Part shown: positions 50,754 to 58,865 of the stretch, piece after piece
Layout: every line of letters starts with the position of its first letter
Position numbering within the stretch: the first letter of the stretch is position 1
Assembly (NCBI GenBank): GCA_964616985.1
Contig: CAZTVF010000008.1
Span: forward strand, 1-64,000
DNA from: CAZTVF01 sp964616985
GTDB taxonomy: Bacteria; Planctomycetota; Phycisphaerae; SM23-33
DNA: 64,000 nucleotides
Direction of reading: 5' to 3'
The notes under the pieces: generated by a model
Database searches by the model: none
Told to the model about the DNA's origin: nothing
The model's input: only the letters and a program-made list of their open reading frames with translations
Translations under genes and position numbers: made by a program

Positions 50754-50779
50754 GGTGGCGGCCTTCCCAGGCCGCCACC
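50754..50779. repeat. GGTGGCGGCCTTCCCAGGCC palindrome
   Basis: A near-perfect palindrome of 26 bases (GGTGGCGGCCT, TCCC, AGGCCGCCACC). Related copies are near 9324, 15866, 37329 and, inverted, 54656. It lies between the convergent ends of the lipoprotein and PHP genes. Confidence 0.65.
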
Positions 50780-50805
50780 ACACGCATCGGCAGAACCTGC
50801 ACACC

Positions 50806-51684
50806 CTACCGCCGCTGAAGGCGGCCGCGATGCAGGCCCAGGCGGCGGATGGGTTCCTCGGCCAGGTCATGATCCTTGAGCTTGTGGCCCCAGCCGTCGG
50901 TGAACAGGAAGTGCGCGTCGACGGTGGCGGTGAAATGCACGCCGCGGCCGTTGGCCTCATGAAGCACCTCGGGCAGCGCGACGTTTCCGGGCGTCAGTTC
51001 CCACAGCACCTCGTGCCGCACGCACGCGTCCATGACCGGCCTCATCAGCTCGGCCACCCGCGCGGCGGGAACCTCTTCGACGGGCACGTGGTAAGCTCGC
51101 AGCGAATACATGCCATCGCCCATGTGCGACAGGACCCGCACCCTGGGGTTGGTCTCGATGGCGTTGGCATAGCCGCGCGCCAACTCGCTTATGAACGCCT
51201 CGGCCCCTGCGGCGGCGACGCTCTGTCGCCATGCGGCCGTCCGTTCTGCCGGCAGGGCGCAGGGCACGTGCTCGCCCGTCCACCACGGCACACCCGCGAT
51301 CGCCATCTGGGGCAGCCAGTGCATGCTCAGGAGGGCGGCGTCGATCTGCGCCTGCTGCGGACGGGGGATGTTGATCTCGCCTTCGATCGAGACAAGTTCC
51401 GTCTCCACGCCCGTCAGCACGCGCAGGCCCGGCGGAGGCGGCGTCTGGGCCACGGCGGCCAGGAATGCCTCGAGGTCAGCCGCGGCCGTACGCTTCCAGT
51501 AGCCCCACTTGTCCGACCCGTCGGGCAGCGTGGCGCTGTAGTGCTTGATGACGCAGATTTCCTCCAGCGAGGCGGCGACGGCGGCGGCGTAGACGTTCGC
51601 CAGCGTCATCTCGCTGTGGGCGCAGTAGTCGAAGTTGCAGTGGACGTGATAGTCGGTCCGCTGCGGAGAAGGTGCAGACGTCAT
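50806..51684 (-). CDS. PHP-domain phosphoesterase-like protein
   Basis: A 292-residue protein of the PHP superfamily. The first metal motif is DYHVHCNFDYCAHS, then ICVIKHYS, a GVETELVS Glu region and a late TVDAHF. Histidinol-phosphate phosphatases and other small phosphoesterases share this fold. The start at 51684 follows GGAGG. It lies 24 bases after a GH130 phosphorylase gene on the same strand, so it may dephosphorylate a sugar phosphate made by that pathway; this is inference. Confidence 0.72.
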   Translation of the reverse strand: MTSAPSPQRTDYHVHCNFDYCAHSEMTLANVYAAAVAASLEEICVIKHYSATLPDGSDKWGYWKRTAAADLEAFLAAVAQTPPPPGLRVLTGVETELVSIEGEINIPRPQQAQIDAALLSMHWLPQMAIAGVPWWTGEHVPCALPAERTAAWRQSVAAAGAEAFISELARGYANAIETNPRVRVLSHMGDGMYSLRAYHVPVEEVPAARVAELMRPVMDACVRHEVLWELTPGNVALPEVLHEANGRGVHFTATVDAHFLFTDGWGHKLKDHDLAEEPIRRLGLHRGRLQRR

Positions 51685-51708
51685 TTGGCCTCCGATCTTG
51701 TCGATGCA

Positions 51709-52734
51709 TCAAACGGGCTGCCCGGCGACGTGGTCGATCAGTTCCTGCAGGTCGCACGTCGCCAGGGCGATGGCGGTATCGCAGCAGCCGTAGTAGACGT
51801 ATAGCTTGCCCTCGTGCACCACGTTGGCGCAGGGGAAGATCACGTTGGGGATCACCACGCCGAAGCGTTCATAATAGGTTTCGGGGCGCATGACCGGCTC
51901 GCGCGTGCGGCCGAGCACACGGGTGGGGTCCTTGAGGTCCAGCAGCAGGAAACCGACGCAGTAGCAGCTGGCGGCGTCGACGCCGTGATAGCTGACCAGC
52001 CAGCCGGCCTCGGTGCGAAGCGGCGTGCCCGAGCCGCCGATCTTCTTGCCCTCCCACGCGAACTCCGGCCCGGCGACCACCTGGGGCTCGTCCCAGTGCT
52101 TGAGGTCGTCGGAATAGCTGATCCACATGCCCGGGCCCTTGAGGCCGTACTTCTCGCCCACGTAGGAACCCGGGCGGCGGAGCATGGCGTAGCGGCCACC
52201 GATCTTCTCGGGGAAGGGGATATTGTCGCGGTCGTCGAGGCCGTCGGGGCCGATCCAGCCCACGTGGTTCCAGTGGACGAGGTCGTCGGAGACGGCCACG
52301 CCGCTGCGCGAGGCGACGTACTTGATGAAGGCCTCGTCGCCCATGGCCTTGTAGTCCAGGTTGGGGTGGCTGTAGCCGGGCACGCCCACGCCGGTGGGCA
52401 TGCAATCGGGGGTGTCCTTGCCCAGGACGTAGACCATCATCCAGCGGCCATCCAGTCGCACCAGGCGCGGGTCCTGCACGTTGCCCTTGGGGTAGCCCAG
52501 CATCGCGCCGGTCCAGACGGGATGGTCCACGACGTGTTCGAAGTGCACGCCGTCCTTGCTCTTGAGCAGGCCGATCGCGCTGGTCATAGGTCGCAGGCTG
52601 CTGCCGGCCCGCTCGAGCATGTAGAACGTGCCGTCGTCGTCTTTGACGACCGCGGGGTTGAACACGATGCACCGCCGCCAGTCGTAGATGCCCGGGGTGA
52701 CGATGGGGTTGTCGGGATGACGCTCAAATCTCAT
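51709..52734 (-). CDS. GH130 mannoside phosphorylase-like enzyme
   Basis: A 341-residue five-bladed propeller enzyme of family GH130, which phosphorolyses or hydrolyses beta-mannosides to mannose 1-phosphate. Seen are ERHPDNPIVTPG, FNPAVVKDDDGTFYMLERA, GNVQDPRLVRLDGRWMMVY with the proposed catalytic Asp, and VIFPCANVVHEGKLYVYYGCCDT. The start at 52734 follows AGGAG by 8 bases. No signal peptide is seen, so it acts in the cytoplasm. The PHP gene follows in the same operon. GH38 and GH130 together suggest use of mannose-containing glycans. Confidence 0.88.
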   Translation of the reverse strand: MRFERHPDNPIVTPGIYDWRRCIVFNPAVVKDDDGTFYMLERAGSSLRPMTSAIGLLKSKDGVHFEHVVDHPVWTGAMLGYPKGNVQDPRLVRLDGRWMMVYVLGKDTPDCMPTGVGVPGYSHPNLDYKAMGDEAFIKYVASRSGVAVSDDLVHWNHVGWIGPDGLDDRDNIPFPEKIGGRYAMLRRPGSYVGEKYGLKGPGMWISYSDDLKHWDEPQVVAGPEFAWEGKKIGGSGTPLRTEAGWLVSYHGVDAASCYCVGFLLLDLKDPTRVLGRTREPVMRPETYYERFGVVIPNVIFPCANVVHEGKLYVYYGCCDTAIALATCDLQELIDHVAGQPV

Positions 52735-52942
52735 TTTACGGCTCCTCACGTCGGGGCGGACTCGTCGGGCACGTGCAACGACGCCCCACAGTATACCGCC
52801 GCCGGCGGCGTTGTCACCCCCGCGGTGCCACAGGCTTCCGAGCCTGCCCGTGTGCAGAAGCTTCTATTGAGCCCTCGTCGCCGCGTGTACAATGCGTCCC
52901 GTACCGGCCGCGGAGGCTGGGCGAACCCAACTGGAGATTGCC

Positions 52943-53653
52943 ATGAAACGCTGGACCTTGTCGCTCGTCGTTTCCGCCGCCGTGATCACGCTGTCCCTCT
53001 GGAGCGCTTCCTCCAATGCCGGCGGCGTGTCGGCCAGCAAGCCCGCCCTTCGCGTGGCGTGCGTGGGCGACAGCATCACCTACGGCGCGGGGATCAAGGA
53101 AAAGGGCAAGACCTATCCGGACCAGCTGGGCCAACTGCTGGGCGAGGGCTACGAGGTCCGCAACTTCGGCGTCAGCGGCGCGACGCTGCTCAAGAAGGGC
53201 GACCTTCCGTACAACAAGCAGTCCGCGTACACCAAGGCATTGGAGTTCAAGCCGCAGATCGTCATCATCAAGCTGGGCACCAACGACACCAAGCCGGGGA
53301 ATTGGAGGAACAAGGCCGACTTCGAGGCCGACTACAAGGACATGATCGCCGAGTTCCGCAAGGCCAACCCTGACGTGAAGGTGTACCTGTGCACGCCGGT
53401 GCCCGCGTTCCAGGGCAACTGGGGCATCAACGATGAGGGCATCAAGAACGGCGTCATCCCGATGGTGCTCGAGGTGGCCAAGGAGACCAAGGCGACCGTG
53501 ATCGACCTCTACGCGGCGCTGGAGGGCAAGGGCCAGCTCTTCCCCGACAAGATTCACCCCAATGCCGAAGGCGCCGGCCTGATCGCCGCCGAGGTCGCCC
53601 GCGTCCTGACTGCCAAGGCCGCCAGCCAGCCCGCAAGCAAGCCGGGCAAGTAA
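52943..53653 (+). CDS. Secreted SGNH/GDSL-family esterase
   Basis: A 236-residue exported hydrolase. A signal peptide (residues about 1-27, ending SSNAGG) is followed by block I VACVGDSITYG, block II FGVSGATL, block III KLGTNDTK and block V DKIHPNAEG, giving the Ser-Asp-His triad. Such proteins are often carbohydrate O-acetylesterases. GGAG lies before the ATG. A hexamer TACAAT at 52888 with TTGAGC 15 bases upstream may be the promoter. It is convergent with the DUF1571 gene; the stops are 4 bases apart. Confidence 0.85.
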   Translation: MKRWTLSLVVSAAVITLSLWSASSNAGGVSASKPALRVACVGDSITYGAGIKEKGKTYPDQLGQLLGEGYEVRNFGVSGATLLKKGDLPYNKQSAYTKALEFKPQIVIIKLGTNDTKPGNWRNKADFEADYKDMIAEFRKANPDVKVYLCTPVPAFQGNWGINDEGIKNGVIPMVLEVAKETKATVIDLYAALEGKGQLFPDKIHPNAEGAGLIAAEVARVLTAKAASQPASKPGK

Positions 53654-53657
53654 TCGC

Positions 53658-54524
53658 TCACGGTTCCTTCATGCCGTTCGCCTGCGGCGTGAAGTCGCTG
53701 GGCTTGAGGCCGGCGTTGAAATTGATCTTCGTGTAGACGTAGTGGAAGAGCAGCTTGCCGTTCTTGTCCCAGCCGTCGATCTGCACGGGCACCAGGTATT
53801 CCATGTCCAGGTGCGTGATGGTCTTGGCCTCGGCGTACTTGTCGCCGGGCAGCAGGCGGACCAGGAGGATGGTCTTGCGCCCGTCCACCGTGCCGTAGCC
53901 GCCGGACTCCTGCTTGAGGTCGCCCGCGTCGCGCGCCTGGCGGTAGCGATCGAGGATGGCCTCGAGGCTGCGCTCGAAACCGAACTGCGTCACCGGGTGC
54001 AGCGTGTCCTTCATGGCCTGCGAGCCGTCGGGCTTGATCTTGGCCGTGCCGATGATCGACAGCACCCCGGTGGGGTGGACGAGCATCTGATTGTCCCACT
54101 TGCCGTCGACGTAGATCATGCGGTCGGCACCGGGGGCGTTGGCTCGCCACGACATGACCACGCTGAAGGGGCTGGCGAGAAACTTCACGTCAATCACCTG
54201 CTCCTTGCCCAGCTGCCCGCGGAGGCGCTCCTGCTTGGTGAACAGCGTCGTGTAGTCCTTGTGCTGGCCGGCGCGGAAATAGTCGAGGCTCTTCTCCAGC
54301 AGCGCGATCTGGTCGGTCCCCGCGAGTTTCTCAATCTCCGCCGCGGACAAGGGCGGTTGGGCCCGGTTGTTCTCGCCGGCCGCCAACGGGGGCTTGGCCT
54401 CCCCCGCCGCAAGCGGCGGAAGCTTGGCCATGTTTTCGCCCGCGACAGCCAGCACGCCCAGGGCAGCAGCGCAGGCAACCGCAGCCGCCAGGATGAATAC
54501 TTCGCGACGCAAGGTGGTAAACAT
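53658..54524 (-). CDS. Exported DUF1571-family protein
   Basis: A 288-residue protein with an N-terminal signal helix (VFILAAAVACAAALGVLAVA) and a Pro/Gly-rich linker. The C-terminal 200 residues fit DUF1571: DYTTLFTKQERLRGQLGKEQVIDVKFLASPFSV, MIYVDGKWDN and DYLVPVQID-like strands. The family is found mostly in planctomycetes and has no proven function; the fold resembles outer-membrane lipoprotein carriers. The start at 54524 follows GGGGGAG; the longer open frame upstream has no support. Confidence 0.78.
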   Translation of the reverse strand: MFTTLRREVFILAAAVACAAALGVLAVAGENMAKLPPLAAGEAKPPLAAGENNRAQPPLSAAEIEKLAGTDQIALLEKSLDYFRAGQHKDYTTLFTKQERLRGQLGKEQVIDVKFLASPFSVVMSWRANAPGADRMIYVDGKWDNQMLVHPTGVLSIIGTAKIKPDGSQAMKDTLHPVTQFGFERSLEAILDRYRQARDAGDLKQESGGYGTVDGRKTILLVRLLPGDKYAEAKTITHLDMEYLVPVQIDGWDKNGKLLFHYVYTKINFNAGLKPSDFTPQANGMKEP

Positions 54525-54655
54525 GTTTGCTCCCCCTGTTGTCTGAACCATTGTAGGCCCGGCCTGTATCACAGCGTGATAGCTCTCGCTTCGGCGCGTC
54601 CGCAATGCCTTGCCGCCATCCGGTGGACCCGGACCGCCCCCGCCAGCAACACAGT

Positions 54656-54759
54656 GAGGTGGTGGCCTGGGAAGACCGCCCCCCGTCATATGCCAGGGTT
54701 GTTGACGAAGCGGACTCGGTGGTTGTTCTCACCCCCAAACGAGTTTGGGGGTGGCACCG
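54656..54759. repeat. CACCCCCAAAC palindrome next to a GGTGGCCTGGGAAG repeat
   Basis: The palindrome core is 54730-54753, preceded by ACTCGGTGGTTGTTCT and followed by GCACCG. The copy of the GGTGGC..GGCCGCC family is at 54656-54683. No gene is seen in the 313-base space. Confidence 0.75.
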
Positions 54760-54837
54760 TCAAGCAGGCCATAGAGGCCGTTGCCTGTTCTCTCAGAAAC
54801 ATCGACGCCAGTGGTCAAGAAGGCTCGCCGCGTCACC

Positions 54838-56094
54838 TCACTTCGGCGTGCGCGCGGGCTCTTCGGACGCGGGAGACTTCTGCGAGGGGTCGGCGTAGAG
54901 GTGGACGTTGTCGAACAGGTACTCGCCCGGCGGCCAGTAGGCATAGATGTGGATCTGCAGCCACTCGACGTTGGCGGGCAGGCCGCCGCGCGGCGGGCAG
55001 GGGTCGGCATAGTGTTTCCACTGGTCCTGCTCGTTGCGGCAGGCGAGATACCAGCGGAAGACCTCGCGGCGGTATCGCTGCGAGTGATTCTTGACGTCCT
55101 CGGCGATCAGGGCCTTCTGCTTTTCGGCCGGCAGGGCGGCGAAGGCCTTGGGCGTCAACTTCAGTTCCATCAGCGAGGTCTCCGGCAGCGTGTCGGCCTT
55201 GGCCGACCAGTCGAGGAAACCCTTCACGTAGATCTTGGGGAAGAAGATGCCCTCGGTGCGGCCTTTCATATCCGCCGTCAGCCAGTATTGCTGGCCGGGC
55301 GTAGCCTTGATCCAGTCGCTGACGTAGAAGACGCCCTCCATGCCCGCCAGCGACGTGTAGCTGACGTCGCGGCCGATCTTCGGCGGGTTGTTGGGGTCCG
55401 CCTGGCCGAAGCGCAGCTTGCGGGTGTATTCCAGCCAGGGGTCGCGCTGGAGGTCGGTCTTGATCCTCAGGACCTTGCCGCGCCCCGCGGGCCCGTCCTC
55501 GATGAACGAGCTGACGCGGTCGGGGATGGACCAGCCGGCGAGGCCGCCTTCGAAATCGCCGTTGGCATTCAGAGGCGGGGCGAAATCCTTGGGCTCGGGG
55601 CGGTCGCCGGCCTGCGGGGGCACCCACTCGCTGCGGGTGAGAAGGTGCTCGACGATCTGCCGCGCGATCAGGCCGCGGGCCCGCTCGCCGGTGTCGCTGA
55701 AACTCTTCGCCCAGCCCGCGTTGGGGTCCAGGCGGTCGATGAGCTTGACCTCGGCCGTGACGCGATCGCCATCCTTGACCACCGTGCCGTAGAGGCCCAC
55801 GTGCGCGGCAATCTTTTCGACGAGGGCCGAGACGGCATTGGGATCGGTCGCCGCCGGCAGAGCGTCGGAGGCCTGCTGCGTGGTCAACACATCGAGGACC
55901 GCGTACTCATCCTTGTGGCCGCCCATGTACAGCCGCACGCTGTCGGCCAACTGCTTGCCCAGCGCCGGGTTGTCCTTGCACTGGAAGTCGAAGACGACGA
56001 CATAGATCTTCCTGGGCTTGGCGTCCGGCGCGGCGCAGGCGAACGCCGCGAGGAAGGCGATGGTTAAAGACGCGATCAGGAATTGTCTCATCAT
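54838..56094 (-). CDS. Exported protein with FlgO/CsgG-like and carbohydrate-binding-like parts
   Basis: A 418-residue exported protein. After a signal peptide (ending CAAPDA) the N-terminal 150 residues have the pattern of CsgG/FlgO/LpoB-type domains: KIYVVVFDFQCKDNPALGKQLADSV, YAVLDVLTTQQASDAL and GTVVKDGDRVTAEVKLID. From about residue 165 a beta-sandwich follows (NGDFEGGLAGWSIPD, GRGKVLRIKTD, WLQIHIYAYWPPGEYLFDNVHLYA), a layout typical of carbohydrate-binding modules. The combination is unusual. The start is one of two adjacent ATGs with GGAGAG upstream. Confidence 0.6.
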   Translation of the reverse strand: MMRQFLIASLTIAFLAAFACAAPDAKPRKIYVVVFDFQCKDNPALGKQLADSVRLYMGGHKDEYAVLDVLTTQQASDALPAATDPNAVSALVEKIAAHVGLYGTVVKDGDRVTAEVKLIDRLDPNAGWAKSFSDTGERARGLIARQIVEHLLTRSEWVPPQAGDRPEPKDFAPPLNANGDFEGGLAGWSIPDRVSSFIEDGPAGRGKVLRIKTDLQRDPWLEYTRKLRFGQADPNNPPKIGRDVSYTSLAGMEGVFYVSDWIKATPGQQYWLTADMKGRTEGIFFPKIYVKGFLDWSAKADTLPETSLMELKLTPKAFAALPAEKQKALIAEDVKNHSQRYRREVFRWYLACRNEQDQWKHYADPCPPRGGLPANVEWLQIHIYAYWPPGEYLFDNVHLYADPSQKSPASEEPARTPK

Positions 56095-56236
56095 TTCATC
56101 TCTCCAGCGGGTTGCAGTACCGTCCCGACCACCACCGGTCATCGCTTGCTTGTTTGCGCCGTGCGATAGCGAATGGTGCATCAAACAGCGCTGAAAAGCG
56201 AGCGATAGCCTAACGAAGACTAGTGCGAAGGTTCGT

Positions 56237-56282
56237 CTGCTTACTGCTTACTGCTTACTGGTTACAGTTTACCGTTTACTGC
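56237..56282. repeat. TTACTGCTTACTG tandem repeat overlapping a stop codon
   Basis: Degenerate units such as CTTACTG and TTTACCG. The stop codon of the next gene (TAA on the minus strand at 56276-56278) lies inside it. The same unit type occurs at 189, 16759 and 17103. Confidence 0.6.
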
Positions 56283-58648
56283 TTCCCCGCGTCCTGCTGT
56301 GGCGCGAGCTTGCCGCTGTCGAGCGTTTTGCGCCACTGGGCCTCATAGGGGCCGAACTGCTTTCCGGTGACGGCCTCGAGGGCATCGCCGATCGTGACGC
56401 GGACGTTGTTGTCGTACTTCCTGGCCACGACGCGGTTGATGGCCTCGACGAGCGGCTTGATGGAGCGCGGATCCTTTATCTTGCCCAAGGCCGTGGCGGC
56501 GGCGGAGACAGTCGGCGCGTCGTTGGCGTCCAGCAGCGAGATGAGCTTATCCACGCTGGCCTCATCGCGCTGCGAGCCCAGGGCCTTGATGGCGGCCAGG
56601 CGGATGGCGGAGGTGTTGCTGTCGGCCAGCGGCAGGATGGCCCCCAGCGCGTTGGGTTCCTCGTAGGTCGCCAGCGTCTGCAGCGCGCCGGCCACCAGCG
56701 TCGTGTCTGCCTCCGTCAGCATTGCGATCAGCGTCGGCGAGGCGGTTGGCCCGAACTTGCCCAAGGCCCGCGCGGCGAAGTGGCCGAGCTTGAGGCCCTT
56801 GTCCTTGAGGACCTTCGTGAGCGTCTCGATGGCGGCGGGGTCGGCCGACTCGCCCATCAGCGCGATCATCTTCTTGAGGACGACCCAGTTCTTCTCGCCG
56901 CCGGCCGCCTTGATCACCTCGGCCATCGCGGCCTTGTCGGTGGGCTTGGCGCGCACCAGGGCCTGGTAGCGGACCGCCGGATCCGTGTCGGCCAGGGCCT
57001 TGTCGATCGCGCCCGCCGCGGGGGCCGAGGCCGCCTTGCGAACGTATTCGGCCTCCTGGTAGATGCGTTTGACATCGGCGTTGGCAGGGTCGCCGAACCA
57101 GCCGCGGAACAGCAGGATGTCGCCGGCCAGCACGCCCGAGAGCAGGTTCTCGTAGTGCGCCATCATGTCGCCGTCGGCGATGGTGATGGTCGAGCCGCAC
57201 TTGGGATAGACCGCGCGGGTGAGGTCGGAGGTCTTGTCCGACCCGCCGCGAAGCTCGCCGTACGGCATGCAGCAACTCCAGTAGCCGAACGTGCCGAACT
57301 CGGGGAAGATCAGCACGTCGGGGTGGCGTTTGGTGAGCTCGTACAGGTCGGCGGCGGCCAGGAGCGATGCATCGCCCTGCCACATGCCGCGTTCCCATTT
57401 GACGTTGGTGTCCATGTAGAAGATGGTGCAGCCCCACCGCTTCTTGGCGTAGGCGATCTTGTCGGCCATCTCGCTGATGTGGTCGGCCACCTGCAGGTGC
57501 TTCCAGCCGCCCTTGCCGTCCGCGATGATGCGCGAGGGGCGGATGCACACGCCGGTCTTGAGGTTGGCGTCGGCGAACTTCTTGAAGACCTCGTCAGCGA
57601 TCTCGTCCATCTCCGGCGCGCTCTGGGGCAGCACGCGCGGGTCGCCGAGGTAGGTGATGGCATGGGGCATCTGCTCGCCCTCGACGCTCCAGAAGATCAT
57701 GCCCTGCCCGCCGGTCTCCTTGATCGTCGCCACCGCTGTGTCCGCCCACTTGAGCATCTGCTGGCGAAAGGCCTTTTTGCCTTCTTCGGTGGTGATGTCG
57801 ATCTTCGGGTCGTTCAGCCAGCCGCGAGGATTCGTCGGCCAGTTCTTCGCACTCTGGCAGGCCATGAGGGCCCCGATCGGCCGGCGGTCAGGCCAGTTGA
57901 GCTTGAAGGGGTACGCCGCGGCGAACTGCTTATAGATGTCGGCCGCGATCTTGTCGGTGGGTGTGCCCGAAGCCGCAAACCGCAGCGAGAAGCGGAACGT
58001 CTTCTCCTTGCCCGGCGCGATCGTGTCGCCTTTGACGGTCTCGATGATGATGCCGTTGGTGCTGCTGTTGCCGTAGTTGCCCTCGAAGCCGAAGGTGACG
58101 GCCTTCTCGATCTCGTCGTTGCATGCGACGACCTTGCCCATGCGGTAATCCGCATCGACCACGCCGGGCACCCCGCGGTTATCCTTGGTCACGCGGTAGC
58201 CCCACTTCCACGAGCCGCCCAGCGGCCGGCTGGGGAACTTCAGCACCAGCGGCATGTACGCCACGCGGGTGAGGGCGACCTCGCCGGTGTTGCGGAAGGT
58301 CACCGTCATGCGAAGCGATGGCCCCTCCTCCGCCCAGGCCGTCACGACCGTCAGCCCGTCGCACGCGCGGGTGAAGGTCTTTCCGTCCACCGACGTGCGG
58401 GGCGACTTGCCGAGGTTGACGTTGATGCTCTTGCCGTTGGCGTCGGTGGTGGCAGCCGATAGCGACGGGGCGGCCGACGCGATCAGCTCCACATCCATGT
58501 ATTTCAGCGAGCTGGGGCCCTGGTCGCCGAAGGTGACGCTCAGGTCGAGCTTCTTGGCGGGGGCATCGGCGGCGCTGGCGCCCAGGGCGGCGGCGAGCAC
58601 CATGGGGACGAGCAGGAGACGCGAGAGGGCTGGATAATTGTGGAACAT
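56276..58648 (-). CDS. Exported TIM-barrel glycosidase-like protein with HEAT repeats
   Basis: A 790-residue exported protein. A signal peptide (ending LGASAADA) is followed by a beta-rich N-terminal domain (to about residue 230). The middle resembles a clan GH-D-like barrel: GQGMIFWSVEGEQ, GVCIRPSRII, TIFYMDTNVKW (possible nucleophile Asp) and LIFPEFGTFGY. From about residue 590 to 770 there are HEAT-like repeats (DPAAIETLTKVLKDKGLKLGH, DEASVDKLISLLDANDAPTV). A glycosidase role is inferred from fold only; the fusion to HEAT repeats suggests protein binding. The start at 58648 follows AGGAAGG. Its stop lies in a tandem repeat. Confidence 0.62.
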   Translation of the reverse strand: MFHNYPALSRLLLVPMVLAAALGASAADAPAKKLDLSVTFGDQGPSSLKYMDVELIASAAPSLSAATTDANGKSINVNLGKSPRTSVDGKTFTRACDGLTVVTAWAEEGPSLRMTVTFRNTGEVALTRVAYMPLVLKFPSRPLGGSWKWGYRVTKDNRGVPGVVDADYRMGKVVACNDEIEKAVTFGFEGNYGNSSTNGIIIETVKGDTIAPGKEKTFRFSLRFAASGTPTDKIAADIYKQFAAAYPFKLNWPDRRPIGALMACQSAKNWPTNPRGWLNDPKIDITTEEGKKAFRQQMLKWADTAVATIKETGGQGMIFWSVEGEQMPHAITYLGDPRVLPQSAPEMDEIADEVFKKFADANLKTGVCIRPSRIIADGKGGWKHLQVADHISEMADKIAYAKKRWGCTIFYMDTNVKWERGMWQGDASLLAAADLYELTKRHPDVLIFPEFGTFGYWSCCMPYGELRGGSDKTSDLTRAVYPKCGSTITIADGDMMAHYENLLSGVLAGDILLFRGWFGDPANADVKRIYQEAEYVRKAASAPAAGAIDKALADTDPAVRYQALVRAKPTDKAAMAEVIKAAGGEKNWVVLKKMIALMGESADPAAIETLTKVLKDKGLKLGHFAARALGKFGPTASPTLIAMLTEADTTLVAGALQTLATYEEPNALGAILPLADSNTSAIRLAAIKALGSQRDEASVDKLISLLDANDAPTVSAAATALGKIKDPRSIKPLVEAINRVVARKYDNNVRVTIGDALEAVTGKQFGPYEAQWRKTLDSGKLAPQQDAGKQ

Positions 58649-58865
58649 CTGGGCCTTCCTGGCGGAGTAACAAACCGGCGGCGACCATCGCAGCCGGTGC
58701 TGTGAGTCTACTATCGAGAACGCCGGTGACAACACGAATATTGCATCCGCGGCGCCACGGTGGGCCTTGCGGTGTTACATATATAATGATGTCTCGGAGC
58801 CGGGGCATCGAGCCGCCCCGGGGCGGTCAAATCACTGGCACGGCGGCCGGCAGAGGAATTCCGGA

